From NCBI GenBank assembly GCA_039794245.1, contig JBDIVS010000001.1, forward strand, positions 124,001 to 188,000: DNA of 64,000 nucleotides, given 5' to 3'. The position numbers and the translations under genes were made by a program. The stretch is from DAITQM01 sp039794245 (GTDB taxonomy: Bacteria; Pseudomonadota; Gammaproteobacteria; Xanthomonadales; Wenzhouxiangellaceae). Below are positions 49,440 through 58,211 of the stretch, piece by piece. The notes below the pieces were generated by a model, which saw nothing but the letters and a program-made list of their open reading frames with translations, did not search any database and was not told the origin of the DNA. Each line of letters begins with the position of its first letter. The first letter of the stretch is position 1.

Positions 49440-50219
49440 ATGCACAGTCCCGTAATCCCTCCCGGCACCGATCCCACTGCACCGCGTTATGAGGGCGTCC
49501 CCCGCCCTTCCCGGCTGGCCGCGTTCGGCAACCGGATTCTGGCAGCGATCGAGCGGCTGGTCGCCCGCACTTCCCGTTACGGCGACTGGCCGATTTTCGA
49601 CAATGCGCAATTTCCCTTTGCCAGTGAAATCGAGGATGCCTGGCCGGCGATCCGCGCCGAGCTCGAGACCGTGCTGGTCCGGCACACCGAACTGCCTAAC
49701 TTTCAGGATCTCACGCCGGAAGTCGGGAACATCAACTGTGACAACCATTGGAAGACGTACTTCTTCTACGGCTACGGCATCCGCTGCGCCGAAAACTGCA
49801 AGCGCTGCCCGGAAACCACCCGGATACTCGACCGCATCCCCGGTATGAAAACCGCGTTCTTTTCCATACTGGCGCCCGGCAAGCACATCCCCGCCCATAC
49901 CGGCCCGTACAAGGGCGTGCTGCGTTACCATCTCGGCCTGATCGTCCCCGAACCCAAGGAGCGCTGCCGCATCCGGGTCGCCGATCAATTCCGTTTCTGG
50001 GAGGAAGGCAAAAGCCTGATCTTCGACGATACCTTCGAGCACGAGGTCTGGAACGAGACAAACGGCCTGCGTGCCGTGCTGTTCGTCGATTTCGCCCGCC
50101 CCTGCCGCTTTCCCGGCAACCTCGTCAATCGCCTGTTTCTGGCCATCGCCGGCTGGCTGCCGCAACTGCGCCGCGCCAAACGCAACTACGAACGCTGGGA
50201 AGCGGTGTTTTACCATTGA
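49440..50219 (+). CDS. Aspartyl/asparaginyl beta-hydroxylase family protein, LpxO-like
   Basis: A 259-residue non-haem iron/2-oxoglutarate dioxygenase: ILAPGKHIPAHTGPYKGVLRYHLGL contains the first iron ligand, EEGKSLIFDDTFEHEVWNET the second His, and a C-terminal hydrophobic helix follows (VNRLFLAIAGWLPQL). LpxO enzymes 2-hydroxylate lipid A acyl chains at the inner membrane; a peptide substrate is the alternative. The C-terminal helix and family resemblance favour a membrane role. The 3' end overlaps the convergent ung gene by 10 bp. Confidence 0.82.
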   Translation: MHSPVIPPGTDPTAPRYEGVPRPSRLAAFGNRILAAIERLVARTSRYGDWPIFDNAQFPFASEIEDAWPAIRAELETVLVRHTELPNFQDLTPEVGNINCDNHWKTYFFYGYGIRCAENCKRCPETTRILDRIPGMKTAFFSILAPGKHIPAHTGPYKGVLRYHLGLIVPEPKERCRIRVADQFRFWEEGKSLIFDDTFEHEVWNETNGLRAVLFVDFARPCRFPGNLVNRLFLAIAGWLPQLRRAKRNYERWEAVFYH

Positions 50220-50908
50220 CCAGGCAAAGACCAATCGATCGGCGGCAGGCCGTGCTCTTCAAGGTAGCAATTGGCGCGGGAAAATGGCCGGCTGCCGAAA
50301 AACCCGCGATAGGCGGACAGCGGCGAAGGGTGCGGCGCTTCGCTGACCAGGTGCCGTTCACGGTCGATGATCCGGCCCTTGTTCTGGGCATACGAACCCC
50401 ACAGCATGAACACCATATGCCGGCGCTCGGTGTTCAACCGGGCGATCACCGCATCGGTGAAACGCTCCCACCCCTGGTTGGCGTGCGACCCGGCGCGGCC
50501 GCGCTCGACGGTCAGCACGGCGTTGAGGAGCAGCACACCGCGATCCGCCCAGGGCGTCAGATCGCCATCTCGGGGCACGGGCAGAGCGAGGTCGTCATGC
50601 CATTCCTGGAGGATATTGACCAGCGACGGCGGTTTTTCGACGCCGGGGCGCACGGAAAAACACAAACCGTGGGCCTGTCCCGGACCATGATAAGGATCCT
50701 GACCGAGGATCACGGCCCGCACCTTTTCGAAAGGGGTGTGATCGAGGGCGGCAAATATTTCGCCGCCCGGCGGGTAGATCACGGCGCCCGCGGCCTTGCG
50801 CCGGCGCAGAAAAGCGCCGAGCTGGATCATGTAAGGCTGGGCGAATTCATCAGCCAGCCGCTCCTTCCAACTGGCTTCGAGGCGAATTGGACGGCTTTGA
50901 TCGTTCAT
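50210..50908 (-). CDS. ung: Uracil-DNA glycosylase
   Basis: A 232-residue family 1 UDG: catalytic water-activating motif GQDPYHGPGQAHGLCFS, LLLNAVLTVE, MLWGSYAQNKG and the DNA-intercalating motif HPSPLSAYRGFFG. It removes uracil from DNA. ATG 50908 gives the usual length; the in-frame codons upstream encode no conserved residues. Confidence 0.96.
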   Translation of the reverse strand: MNDQSRPIRLEASWKERLADEFAQPYMIQLGAFLRRRKAAGAVIYPPGGEIFAALDHTPFEKVRAVILGQDPYHGPGQAHGLCFSVRPGVEKPPSLVNILQEWHDDLALPVPRDGDLTPWADRGVLLLNAVLTVERGRAGSHANQGWERFTDAVIARLNTERRHMVFMLWGSYAQNKGRIIDRERHLVSEAPHPSPLSAYRGFFGSRPFSRANCYLEEHGLPPIDWSLPGQW

Positions 50909-51215
50909 CGTCATCTCGCACGCCAGGGCGTCTTGGATATCCTCATCCCCGGAACATGGCCATCGACCTTGTGGCACATCCGGGCCCGCATATCACCGGC
51001 AACGACATCTTAGCCCGCGATCGGCAGCGGCGTGCCGGCAGGCCGCAATCCGGGCGGCATTTCCGGTTGTCAACCCCGGGATGGAACCAAAATGTGTTAT
51101 AGTTACTCATTGACAGATGCGGGCTACGGTATCATGGTTTACGGACCATGAACCGAATTGTGCAGTAAGCCCCGGGCGGTGCAGCGCAGTGCTGCCGGCA
51201 ACCAAGGAGCTTGCG
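50909..51215. other. Intergenic region between ung and the first DUF6502-type gene
   Basis: 307 bp with no supported gene. It contains a TTGACA at 51110 whose nearest -10-like box (TATCAT, 51130) is only 14 bp away, a TATAGT at 51098, and a small inverted repeat GGTTTACGGACCATGAACC around 51136-51154. An AAGGAG ribosome site precedes the ATG at 51216. Promoter assignment remains open. Confidence 0.4.
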
Positions 51216-52046
51216 ATGCCCCGAACGCGCACCAAAACCAAGCACAACCGATTCCCCAACCCGCCCCTCTACCCCGACATGGACCCGTCGGCCAACAAAT
51301 CGCGGCAGGCGACCGAGCACCTGCTATGCGAGGTCTTCCGGCACCTTGTGCCGATCGCCCGGCGCGAAGGCATCTCGGTCAAGCGGATGCGCGAACTTTT
51401 GGTCCGCACGCAGCTCCGCCTGCTGGATGAGGAGGGCATGACCCGTTTCGAATTGATGGCGCTGTCCGGTTTCAGCCGCCGTGCCATCCGGCTGCTGCTC
51501 CTAGACGACCGGGAAGGCGACCGCACCGACCTGCTTGCCCGGTTCATGGGCGCCTGGTTCGATGATCCCTGCTTTCCGACGACGATCCCGCTGGACAGCC
51601 GCAAGCCCCCCTCCTTTGTCCACCTGCACGAAAAATACGCCAGCGATTTTACCCTGCCCGGCTTGCTGAAACTTCTGAAAAATTACGACCTGATCAAGGT
51701 CGAGCAAGACAGGGTCACCGCGCTCGGCCGCGGCGTGACGGCCAGAACCACGGTCAAGGATCTGGCGGCAGCCGAAAAGGCGCTCGCCGGCTTTTTCTCG
51801 ACGCTGATCCATAACCTTTACGAGTTGGATCCGCCATTCATGCAGCAGCAGATCCACACCCACCCCGCGTCGAGCGAGCACAAAGCCGAACTGCGGGGGA
51901 TGGTATCGGAGGTGATTCACTCGACCCAGGGAAGACTCCGTGAACTACTGAAGCCGAATGGCACCCGGGCGGCACGGAAAGATCAGGGAAAACAAACCGA
52001 GGTCGGCATCGGTTTGTATTGGTATGAGATCGATGAGCCGGACTAG
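51216..52046 (+). CDS. DUF6502-type protein, first of a tandem pair
   Basis: A 276-residue cytoplasmic protein. The N-terminal half has an HTH-like region (LVPIARREGISVKRMRELLVRTQ; FELMALSGFSRRAIRLLLLDD), the middle has PSFVHLHEKYASDFTLPGLLKLLKNYDLIKVEQDRV, a winged-helix-like unit, and the C-terminus ends GIGLYWYEIDEPD. The layout matches the DUF6502 family, whose role is unknown. It is a clear paralogue of the next gene. A good ribosome site (AAGGAG) supports ATG 51216. DNA binding is suggested by the fold only. Confidence 0.75.
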   Translation: MPRTRTKTKHNRFPNPPLYPDMDPSANKSRQATEHLLCEVFRHLVPIARREGISVKRMRELLVRTQLRLLDEEGMTRFELMALSGFSRRAIRLLLLDDREGDRTDLLARFMGAWFDDPCFPTTIPLDSRKPPSFVHLHEKYASDFTLPGLLKLLKNYDLIKVEQDRVTALGRGVTARTTVKDLAAAEKALAGFFSTLIHNLYELDPPFMQQQIHTHPASSEHKAELRGMVSEVIHSTQGRLRELLKPNGTRAARKDQGKQTEVGIGLYWYEIDEPD

Positions 52047-52100
52047 TACTTTTTGAAAAATCCACCGCCCGCAGGGATTTTCCAGCACAATCACGACGTG

Positions 52101-52128
52101 TTGAAATCGAGCATAATCTATGCATAAT
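52101..52128 (+). promoter_or_regulatory. Sigma-70-type promoter for the second DUF6502-type gene
   Basis: TTGAAA (52101-52106), 16-bp spacer, CATAAT (52123-52128): ten of twelve consensus positions. It lies 42 bp before the ATG of the second paralogue, so that gene has its own promoter. Confidence 0.65.
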
Positions 52129-52169
52129 GCGGAGCGACTTTTCGATAATTTCAAAAACAGGATACCAGC

Positions 52170-53051
52170 ATGACCAATGAAAGCATCCAGGCCGCCGAGC
52201 GGCTGATCAGGGACAATTTCCTTTCTCTGTTGCCGATCGCCCGGCGTGAAGGCATCACGATCAAGCGGATGGCTCACCTGCTGATTCATACTCTGACCGT
52301 CGCGCTCGATCAGGATGAATCAAACCGTTTCGAGATGATGGCCGACTCCGGTTACAGCCGCCGTGGTATCAGGCTGTTACTGGCGGAAGACTCCGACAAA
52401 CATAGTGACGGCACATTGGGGCGCTTCATGAATCAATGGGCCGAAGACGCAAAGTTTCCCGACGAACTGCCGATCGAAGCCCGCCGCGGCCCTTCCTTCG
52501 ACCGGCTGCACCAGCGCTACGGCCGCGATTTCACACGCCCGGGTCTGCTGAAAGTATTGCGCAAGCGCGGCATGATCGAAGTCAGCGGCGACAAAGTCCG
52601 GGTGCTGCGCCGCGTCGTCACCTCCCAAACCCCGCCACGCCAACTTGAAAACGGCCGCCAGGCCATGCTCAGCCTGCTGCACACCATCGCCCACAACCTC
52701 TCCGGCCAGGCGCCGAAACTGCTGCAAAAACAACTGGGTTCCCGCGCCATCCCAAGCGCCGAGATTCCCGCGGTACGGGAAAAAATACAGGCTGCACTCA
52801 AAGCGGCCGAGGCGGAGGTCAACACACTGCTCGCCGCCTATGGCCAACCGAAAAAAAGAGCGGCGAAAGATGAGCCCGAAACCGAAATCGGCATCGGGGT
52901 TTTCTGCTATGAAATCGCCGATCCAGACACGGTTTTCAACCGGCCGACGCCGGTTCCGGTGGCGCGCCGAAAACGCCGGGCAAAGAAAGCCGCAGCGCCG
53001 GCCAAACCGGCCGCCCAGAAAACCAGGGGATCGCGCACCAAGGCCGCCTAA
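52170..53051 (+). CDS. DUF6502-type protein, second of a tandem pair
   Basis: A 293-residue paralogue of the preceding protein with the same order of motifs: LLPIARREGITIKRMAHLLI, FEMMADSGYSRRGIRLLLAED, PSFDRLHQRYGRDFTRPGLLKVLRKRGMIEVSGDKV and GIGVFCYEIADPD. It differs by a Lys/Ala/Pro-rich C-terminal tail (RRKRRAKKAAAPAKPAAQ), histone-like and probably nucleic-acid binding. Its function is unknown. The tandem copy and separate promoter suggest divergence after duplication. Confidence 0.75.
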   Translation: MTNESIQAAERLIRDNFLSLLPIARREGITIKRMAHLLIHTLTVALDQDESNRFEMMADSGYSRRGIRLLLAEDSDKHSDGTLGRFMNQWAEDAKFPDELPIEARRGPSFDRLHQRYGRDFTRPGLLKVLRKRGMIEVSGDKVRVLRRVVTSQTPPRQLENGRQAMLSLLHTIAHNLSGQAPKLLQKQLGSRAIPSAEIPAVREKIQAALKAAEAEVNTLLAAYGQPKKRAAKDEPETEIGIGVFCYEIADPDTVFNRPTPVPVARRKRRAKKAAAPAKPAAQKTRGSRTKAA

Positions 53052-53085
53052 GGAGCAGAGCCCTGAGTCATCCGGGCTGAACCCG

Positions 53086-53104
53086 CCCCGGGCCCGGCCC
53101 GGGG
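53086..53104. terminator. GC hairpin between converging genes
   Basis: CCCCGGG - CCCGG - CCCGGGG forms a 7-bp perfect stem between the ends of the second DUF6502-type gene and asnB. It is a possible bidirectional terminator; no T-run is present. Confidence 0.35.
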
Positions 53105-53117
53105 ACAAACCCTGAAC

Positions 53118-54785
53118 TCATTCCGAATACCCCTGCCGATGCACGTCACGCACGGCGCGGCCGGAGGGGTCGGCCAACGCCGCGAACGCCGGATCCCAGG
53201 CCATCGCCGCCGGCGTGCTGCACGCGACGCTCGGCCCGCCGGCGACGGTCGCCGCGGCCGAAGCGCCGGGGAAATGTTTTTCGAACAGCGCGCGGTACAG
53301 GTACGCTTCGCGCGTCGCCGGCGGATTCACCGGGAAGCGCCGCGCAGCCTCGGTCATTTGTCGTTCGCTGACCTGCCTTGCGGCATATTCCTTCAAGGCA
53401 TCGATCCAGCCGTAGCCCACGCCGTCCGAAAACTGTTCTTTCTGCCGCCACAAGATGGCCTCGGGCAAAAGCCCGCTGAACGCCGCCCGCAAGATGTGTT
53501 TTTCGAGCCGCCCGCCGCCGGCCATTTTGTGCTCCGGGTCGAGGTGCATCGCGATTTCAAGAAATTCCAGATCCAGAAACGGCACGCGCGCTTCGACACC
53601 CCAGGCGGCCATCGCCTTATTGGCGCGCAGGCAATCGTAAAGGTGCAAAAGTTCGATCTTGCGCACCGTTTCGGCATGGAACGCTGCGGCATCCGGCGCT
53701 TTGTGAAAATAGAGATAGCCACCGAAAATCTCGTCGGCCCCCTCGCCCGAGAGTACCATCTTGATACCCATCGCCTTGATCCGGCGGGCGAGCAAAAACA
53801 TCGGTGTCGAGGCCCGGACCGTTGTTACGTCATAGCTTTCGATGTGCCGGATCACTTCGCTCAGGGCGTCGAGACCCTCTTCGATCGTATAGGTAAAGCC
53901 ATGATGCACGGTGCCGATCGCCGCGGCGGCAAGCGCCGCAGCCGCCAGATCCGGTGCGCCATCGAGGCCGATCGCGAACGAATGCAGGCGCGGCCACCAG
54001 GCCGCCTCGCGGTCGCCGCTGTCCACCCGGAGCGCCGCGTGACGCGCGGCGATGGCCGCGACCAGCGACGAATCGAGGCCGCCGGAGAGCAGCACACCAT
54101 ACGGCACATCGCCCATCATCTGCCGTTTGACCGCGGCTTCCAGCGCCGGCCGCAAAGCAGCCGGCCCGGCGGGCGCCGTGCACGCTTCGCGCGCCGTCCA
54201 CGTCGGCCGGTAAAAACGCCGGAACACGCCGTCACGGCTGTCGAGGTAATGGCCCGGCGGGAACACCTCGACGATTTCGCAGACGTCGTGCAGGGCCTTC
54301 ATCTCGGAGGCCACCAGCAGGCGGCCGGCAGCATCGCGGCCATAGTACAGCGGGACGACGCCGATGGGGTCGCGGGCGATCAGGTAACGATCGGCAACCG
54401 CGTCGTAAAGCACGAAGGCATAGATGCCGTTCAGCCTGTTCAGCGGCAGTTCGCCGTCACGCCGATAAAGCGCGAGGATGACCTCGCAATCGGAATGTGT
54501 TCGATAAGCGTAAGCGGGCGCCAACTCGCGGCGCAGCACGCAATGATTGTAGATCTCGCCGTTGACGCCGAGTGCCAGCGCGCCGTCCTCGCCGTACAGC
54601 GGCTGGGCGCCGCTGTCGAGGCCGACGATCGCCAGCCGCTCGTGGGCGATTACCGCATTTGGATAAACCGCGATGCCGCTCCAGTCCGGCCCCCGGTGGC
54701 GCAGCCGCCCGGCCATTTCCAGCGCCCGGGCGCGATGTTCCGGGCCGTTGCCGGGCAGATCCAACAAAGCGACGATGCCGCACAT
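53118..54785 (-). CDS. asnB: Asparagine synthetase (glutamine-hydrolysing), AsnB type
   Basis: A 555-residue AsnB: N-terminal nucleophile Cys2 (MCGIVALLD), RLAIVGLDSGAQPL, GEIYNH, then the synthetase domain with the ATP motif GVLLSGGLDSSLVAAIA, DVTTVRASTPMFLLAR and VLSGEGADEIFGGY, and WGVEARVPFLDLEF. Length and motifs match E. coli AsnB. It is not the NAGGN-cluster amidotransferase, which would be expected beyond the left edge of the window. Confidence 0.94.
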   Translation of the reverse strand: MCGIVALLDLPGNGPEHRARALEMAGRLRHRGPDWSGIAVYPNAVIAHERLAIVGLDSGAQPLYGEDGALALGVNGEIYNHCVLRRELAPAYAYRTHSDCEVILALYRRDGELPLNRLNGIYAFVLYDAVADRYLIARDPIGVVPLYYGRDAAGRLLVASEMKALHDVCEIVEVFPPGHYLDSRDGVFRRFYRPTWTAREACTAPAGPAALRPALEAAVKRQMMGDVPYGVLLSGGLDSSLVAAIAARHAALRVDSGDREAAWWPRLHSFAIGLDGAPDLAAAALAAAAIGTVHHGFTYTIEEGLDALSEVIRHIESYDVTTVRASTPMFLLARRIKAMGIKMVLSGEGADEIFGGYLYFHKAPDAAAFHAETVRKIELLHLYDCLRANKAMAAWGVEARVPFLDLEFLEIAMHLDPEHKMAGGGRLEKHILRAAFSGLLPEAILWRQKEQFSDGVGYGWIDALKEYAARQVSERQMTEAARRFPVNPPATREAYLYRALFEKHFPGASAAATVAGGPSVACSTPAAMAWDPAFAALADPSGRAVRDVHRQGYSE

Positions 54786-54879
54786 TGAGTTTCGTTCTCC
54801 ACCATCCGGGTATTCATTACCACGCGACGGTCTATGCTCAAGACACCTAGAATCCTAGCACAGAGGCATGGCAGCCGGG

Positions 54880-54906
54880 GTGTAACGTGCAGATGATACG
54901 TTACAC
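54880..54906. other. Perfect 9-bp dyad (operator or RNA hairpin)
   Basis: GTGTAACGT - 9 bp - ACGTTACAC. It lies between the asnB start and the terminator at 55011. It could be an operator half-site pair or the first hairpin of the candidate small RNA described for this region. Confidence 0.6.
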
Positions 54907-55010
54907 GGTGAAAACACCATGGATTCCCCTATGGTGGTTACGCTCGCTCCGCACCGACGGCCGCTGTCTGCCAACTCAAGTCGCCTTAAGGCGCTTGCCA
55001 GAGAGACTTA

Positions 55011-55050
55011 GCCGGAGGTTTTCCCCCCCTTGCCCTCCGGCTTTTTTTTT
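55011..55050 (+). terminator. Rho-independent terminator, plus strand
   Basis: GCCGGAGG - 15 nt - CCTCCGGC followed by nine T residues. The T-run is on the plus strand, so it ends a plus-strand transcript, although no plus-strand gene lies upstream (asnB and the SDR are both minus). Confidence 0.85.
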
Positions 55051-55058
55051 GCCGGTCC

Positions 55059-55892
55059 TCACTCCCTCTCCTTCGCCGTCAACGACCGGAAACGGTGGGC
55101 GCGCTTGCGCACCAGGCGATGCGCCGCGGCCGGCGGCAGCCAGCGACCCAGCCGGCTGAGCCAGCGGTTGGCGCGCCCCGGAATCACGACGACGCGATCC
55201 GCCTGCCGATCCAAAGCGGCCAGCGATTCGGCGACCACCGCCTCGGCGGTCATCCACAGGCGGGGCGGCACCTGGCGGACGATGTCACGCGTCCCGACGA
55301 CATCATGGAACTCGGTGTAGGTGAAACCGGGACACAGGGCCTGGACACGGATCCCGAATACCTCGTTTTCCAAAGCCAACGATTCGGAAAAGCGAATCAG
55401 ATATGCCTTGGCAGCGGCATACAGTGTATGGCCGGCGGCGCCGGGCACCAGTCCGGCGAGTGAGGCGACGTTGATCACCGCGCCACCGCCCGCCGCCCGC
55501 ATTCCGGGTAACAGGCGATAGGTCAGTTCAACCACGGCATTGACCATCACCTGCTGGAAATCGCGGTGCACCTGGAAATCGACATCGGTCAGAGTCCCGG
55601 CCACGCCATAGCCGGCGTTGTTGACCAGAAGGCGCGGCACGATACCGGCGGCGGATAATTCCGCTGCCAGGCGGGCCGGAACGGTTGGATCGGCGAGATC
55701 GGCGGGCAATATGCGGCTTTGCACCGAATGGCGGCGCCGCATTTCATCGGCCAGCGCCTCGAGGCGCTCGGCGCGGCGCGCCACCAGCACCAAGTGATGG
55801 CCGCGGGCGGCCCATTGCCGCGCGAATTCGGCTCCGATGCCGGCCGAAGCGCCGGTGATCAAGGCCCAACTCCGATCAAGCGGTTGATTCAT
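55059..55892 (-). CDS. Short-chain dehydrogenase/reductase
   Basis: A 277-residue classical SDR: cofactor site ALITGASAGIGAEFARQWA, LVARRAERLEALA, NNAGYGVAGTL, catalytic Ser in INVASLAG and YAAAK. The C-terminal extension is basic (RLVRKRAHRFRSL). Substrate unknown. Its start overlaps the end of rimO by 17 bp, so it is the last gene of a long minus-strand run. Confidence 0.9.
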   Translation of the reverse strand: MNQPLDRSWALITGASAGIGAEFARQWAARGHHLVLVARRAERLEALADEMRRRHSVQSRILPADLADPTVPARLAAELSAAGIVPRLLVNNAGYGVAGTLTDVDFQVHRDFQQVMVNAVVELTYRLLPGMRAAGGGAVINVASLAGLVPGAAGHTLYAAAKAYLIRFSESLALENEVFGIRVQALCPGFTYTEFHDVVGTRDIVRQVPPRLWMTAEAVVAESLAALDRQADRVVVIPGRANRWLSRLGRWLPPAAAHRLVRKRAHRFRSLTAKERE

Positions 55893-57243
55893 GCACCATC
55901 TCTGCCTCGAGGTCGTATTCGTCGCTGCCGGTGATGCGCGCCCGGCAGCGGTCGCCCGGCTTCAGCCCGGCGGGAAAATCATACAGCCGGATCACACCGT
56001 CGATCTCCGGCGCCTCACCGGCGCTGCGAGCCACCGCCGCGTCGCCCTCGATTCGATCGACCACAACCTCGATGGCCGAACCGACACGCCGCGCCAGGCG
56101 CGCCGCGCTGATCTTTTGCTGCGCCTGCATGAATCGGGCATAGCGCTCATCCTTGACCGCCTCCGGCACCGGGTCGGGCAGCTCGTTGGCCGCCGCGCCG
56201 GCGACCGCAGAGTATTTGAAGCAACCGACGCGGTCCAACTCGGCCGCTTCGAGAAAATCCAACAGCGCGGCGAAATCGTCTTCCGTCTCGCCGGGAAAGC
56301 CGACGATGAACGTGCTGCGCAGCGTCAGCTCCGGGCAGATCGCCCGCCAGGCGCGGATTCTGGCCAGCGTATCCTCGGCCGCCGCCGGGCGGCGCATCCG
56401 TTTGAGGATCCGCGGGCTGCCGTGCTGCAAGGGGACATCGAGATACGGCAATACCACGCCTGCGGCTAGCAACGGCAGCAGCCGATCGACGTGCGGATAG
56501 GGGTAGACGTAGTGCAAGCGGATCCAAACGCCCAATTCGCCGAGCGCCCGGCAAAGATCATGGATGTCGGTACGCCATTCGCGCCCGGCCCAGGCATCGC
56601 GCGGGTAACGGGTATCGAGGCCGTAGGCGCTGGTGTCCTGGGCAATGACCAAAAGTTCCTTGACGCCGCCGGCGACCAGGGTCTCCGCTTCGCGCATGAC
56701 CAGGCCGAGCGGCCGGCTGCGCAGCCGGCCGCGAAGGGCCGGGATGATGCAGAACGTGCAATGGTGATTACAGCCCTCGCTGATCTTGAGCCAGGCGTAA
56801 TGCGGCGGCGTCAGGCGCAGGCCGGCGGCCGGGATCAGGTGCAGAAATGGATTGTGTTCCGGCGGCGGCAGGTGGCGGTGCACGGCGTCGAGTACGGCAT
56901 CGAACTGCTGCGGCCCGGTCACCGCCAGCACCCGGGGGTGGATATGCAGAATGTCGTCCGCTTTCGCTCCGAGGCAGCCGGTGACGATGACCCGGCCATT
57001 CTCATTGAGCGCCTCGCCGATCGCGGCGAGCGATTCGGCGCGAGCGCTATCGATAAAACCACAGGTGTTGACGATGACCAGGTCGGCCTTGTCGTAAGTC
57101 GCAGCCAGCGCATAGCCGTCGGCGCGCAGCCGGGTGACCAGTTGCTCGCTGTCCCAGGTCGCCTTCGGACAGCCGAGCGAAACCAGGCCGACGCGCGGCA
57201 CGGTCAGGTTCGCCGGCGCCGGTTGTGTTGCCGCTGCCGTCAT
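55876..57243 (-). CDS. rimO: Ribosomal protein S12 methylthiotransferase RimO
   Basis: A 455-residue radical SAM methylthiotransferase: N-terminal MTTase domain (VGLVSLGCPKATWDSEQLV; VNTCGFIDSA; VTGCLGAK), radical SAM cluster CNHHCTFC in KISEGCNHHCTFCIIPALRGRLRSRP, and the C-terminal TRAM domain (GEAPEIDGVIRL; GDRCRARITGSDEYDLEAEM). The SKGCP-equivalent and S12-type motif favour RimO over MiaB. It modifies Asp88 of ribosomal protein S12. Confidence 0.95.
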   Translation of the reverse strand: MTAAATQPAPANLTVPRVGLVSLGCPKATWDSEQLVTRLRADGYALAATYDKADLVIVNTCGFIDSARAESLAAIGEALNENGRVIVTGCLGAKADDILHIHPRVLAVTGPQQFDAVLDAVHRHLPPPEHNPFLHLIPAAGLRLTPPHYAWLKISEGCNHHCTFCIIPALRGRLRSRPLGLVMREAETLVAGGVKELLVIAQDTSAYGLDTRYPRDAWAGREWRTDIHDLCRALGELGVWIRLHYVYPYPHVDRLLPLLAAGVVLPYLDVPLQHGSPRILKRMRRPAAAEDTLARIRAWRAICPELTLRSTFIVGFPGETEDDFAALLDFLEAAELDRVGCFKYSAVAGAAANELPDPVPEAVKDERYARFMQAQQKISAARLARRVGSAIEVVVDRIEGDAAVARSAGEAPEIDGVIRLYDFPAGLKPGDRCRARITGSDEYDLEAEMVHESTA

Positions 57244-57268
57244 CGGAATATCATAGCAGTTCGCCCGT

Positions 57269-58177
57269 TCAATCCCGGCAGTCCGGCTCGAAAAACAACC
57301 AGCGCACGGCGGGAAACGCGGCTTTGAAACGGCCCTCGATCGCGTTGATCGACTCGACCAGCGCCGCCGCCGAGGCCGCCGGCAAAAGCCGCGCCTTGAC
57401 TGCGACCATCACGACATCGCCGAGCTGCAAGGTCAAAAGATTGTAGATGTCCGCAATCTCCGCCTCGCCTTGCAAATGCCGGCGCATCGCCGCCAGCACC
57501 GCCGGCTCGACGCCCTGCCCGATCAACAATGCCTTGACTTCGAGACCAACGGCGACGGCAATGAAAACCAGCAACAAGCCGATTGCCAGCGTGCCAAGCG
57601 CGTCATAGAACGGGTCGCCGGTGACGATCGCCAGGCCGATGGCGAGCAAGGCCAGCAGCAGGCCGGCCAGCGCCGCGATGTCCTCGCCGACGACCACGAT
57701 CAGTTCGCTTTGCCGGCTCTCGCGGAACCAGCGCCACAGGCGGCGCCCGGCGCGCACTTTGGCCACTTCGACGAGCGCCGCGCGCAGCGAAACCGCCTCC
57801 GCCGCGATCGCGAACAGCAGCACGCCGAGCGCGATCCACGGCCGGCTCAATGCTTCCGGCGCGTGCAGCTTGTGCCAGCCCTCGTACAGCGAAAACATGC
57901 CGCCCATGCTGAACAGCAGGATCGCCACCAGGAAGGACCAGACATAGATCGACTTGCCGTAACCCAGCGGGTGAAACTCGTCCGGCGGCCGCCGGGCACG
58001 ACTGAGCCCGACGATCAGCAGCACCTGGTTGCCGGCGTCGGCGACCGAATGCACCGCCTCGGCGAGCATCGCCCCCGAGCCAGTGAACCACGCCGCGCCG
58101 AACTTGACCAGCGCGATCGCCAGGTTGGCGGCCAGGGCAAAAACAATGCTGCGCAGCGAATCGGCGCCGTGGGACAT
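57269..58177 (-). CDS. Cation diffusion facilitator family transporter
   Basis: A 302-residue CDF transporter with six membrane segments. The metal sites are HSVADAGNQ in helix 2 and GEDIAALAG in helix 5; FHPLGYGKSIYVWSFLVA and the cytoplasmic C-terminal domain (about 215-302) are of the SLC30A9-like branch. It should export zinc or another divalent cation using the proton gradient. It follows the Roadblock gene by 34 bp on the same strand and may share its transcript. Confidence 0.88.
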   Translation of the reverse strand: MSHGADSLRSIVFALAANLAIALVKFGAAWFTGSGAMLAEAVHSVADAGNQVLLIVGLSRARRPPDEFHPLGYGKSIYVWSFLVAILLFSMGGMFSLYEGWHKLHAPEALSRPWIALGVLLFAIAAEAVSLRAALVEVAKVRAGRRLWRWFRESRQSELIVVVGEDIAALAGLLLALLAIGLAIVTGDPFYDALGTLAIGLLLVFIAVAVGLEVKALLIGQGVEPAVLAAMRRHLQGEAEIADIYNLLTLQLGDVVMVAVKARLLPAASAAALVESINAIEGRFKAAFPAVRWLFFEPDCRD

Positions 58178-58211
58178 GGGCGGATGAGAAAACAAATTGT
58201 GTACGCGTAGT

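Larger units (their letters stand above)
54870..55050 (+). ncRNA. Candidate small RNA ending at a strong terminator
   Basis: The interval has no gene on the plus strand yet ends in a textbook terminator. It contains, in order, the dyad GTGTAACGT/ACGTTACAC, a CACCAT/ATGGTG hairpin, and the palindrome CGCCTTAAGGCG. A TAGAAT box at 54848 could be a -10, but its -35 is poor. No known RNA family was recognised. The 5' end is a guess. Confidence 0.4.

Noticed and set aside
49359..49440. Fluoride riboswitch before crcB
   Set aside because: The short leader lacks the conserved riboswitch core and there is too little space for it.
53139..54788. 549-codon plus-strand frame opposite asnB
   Set aside because: It mirrors the asnB codons; AsnB motifs are intact on the minus strand.
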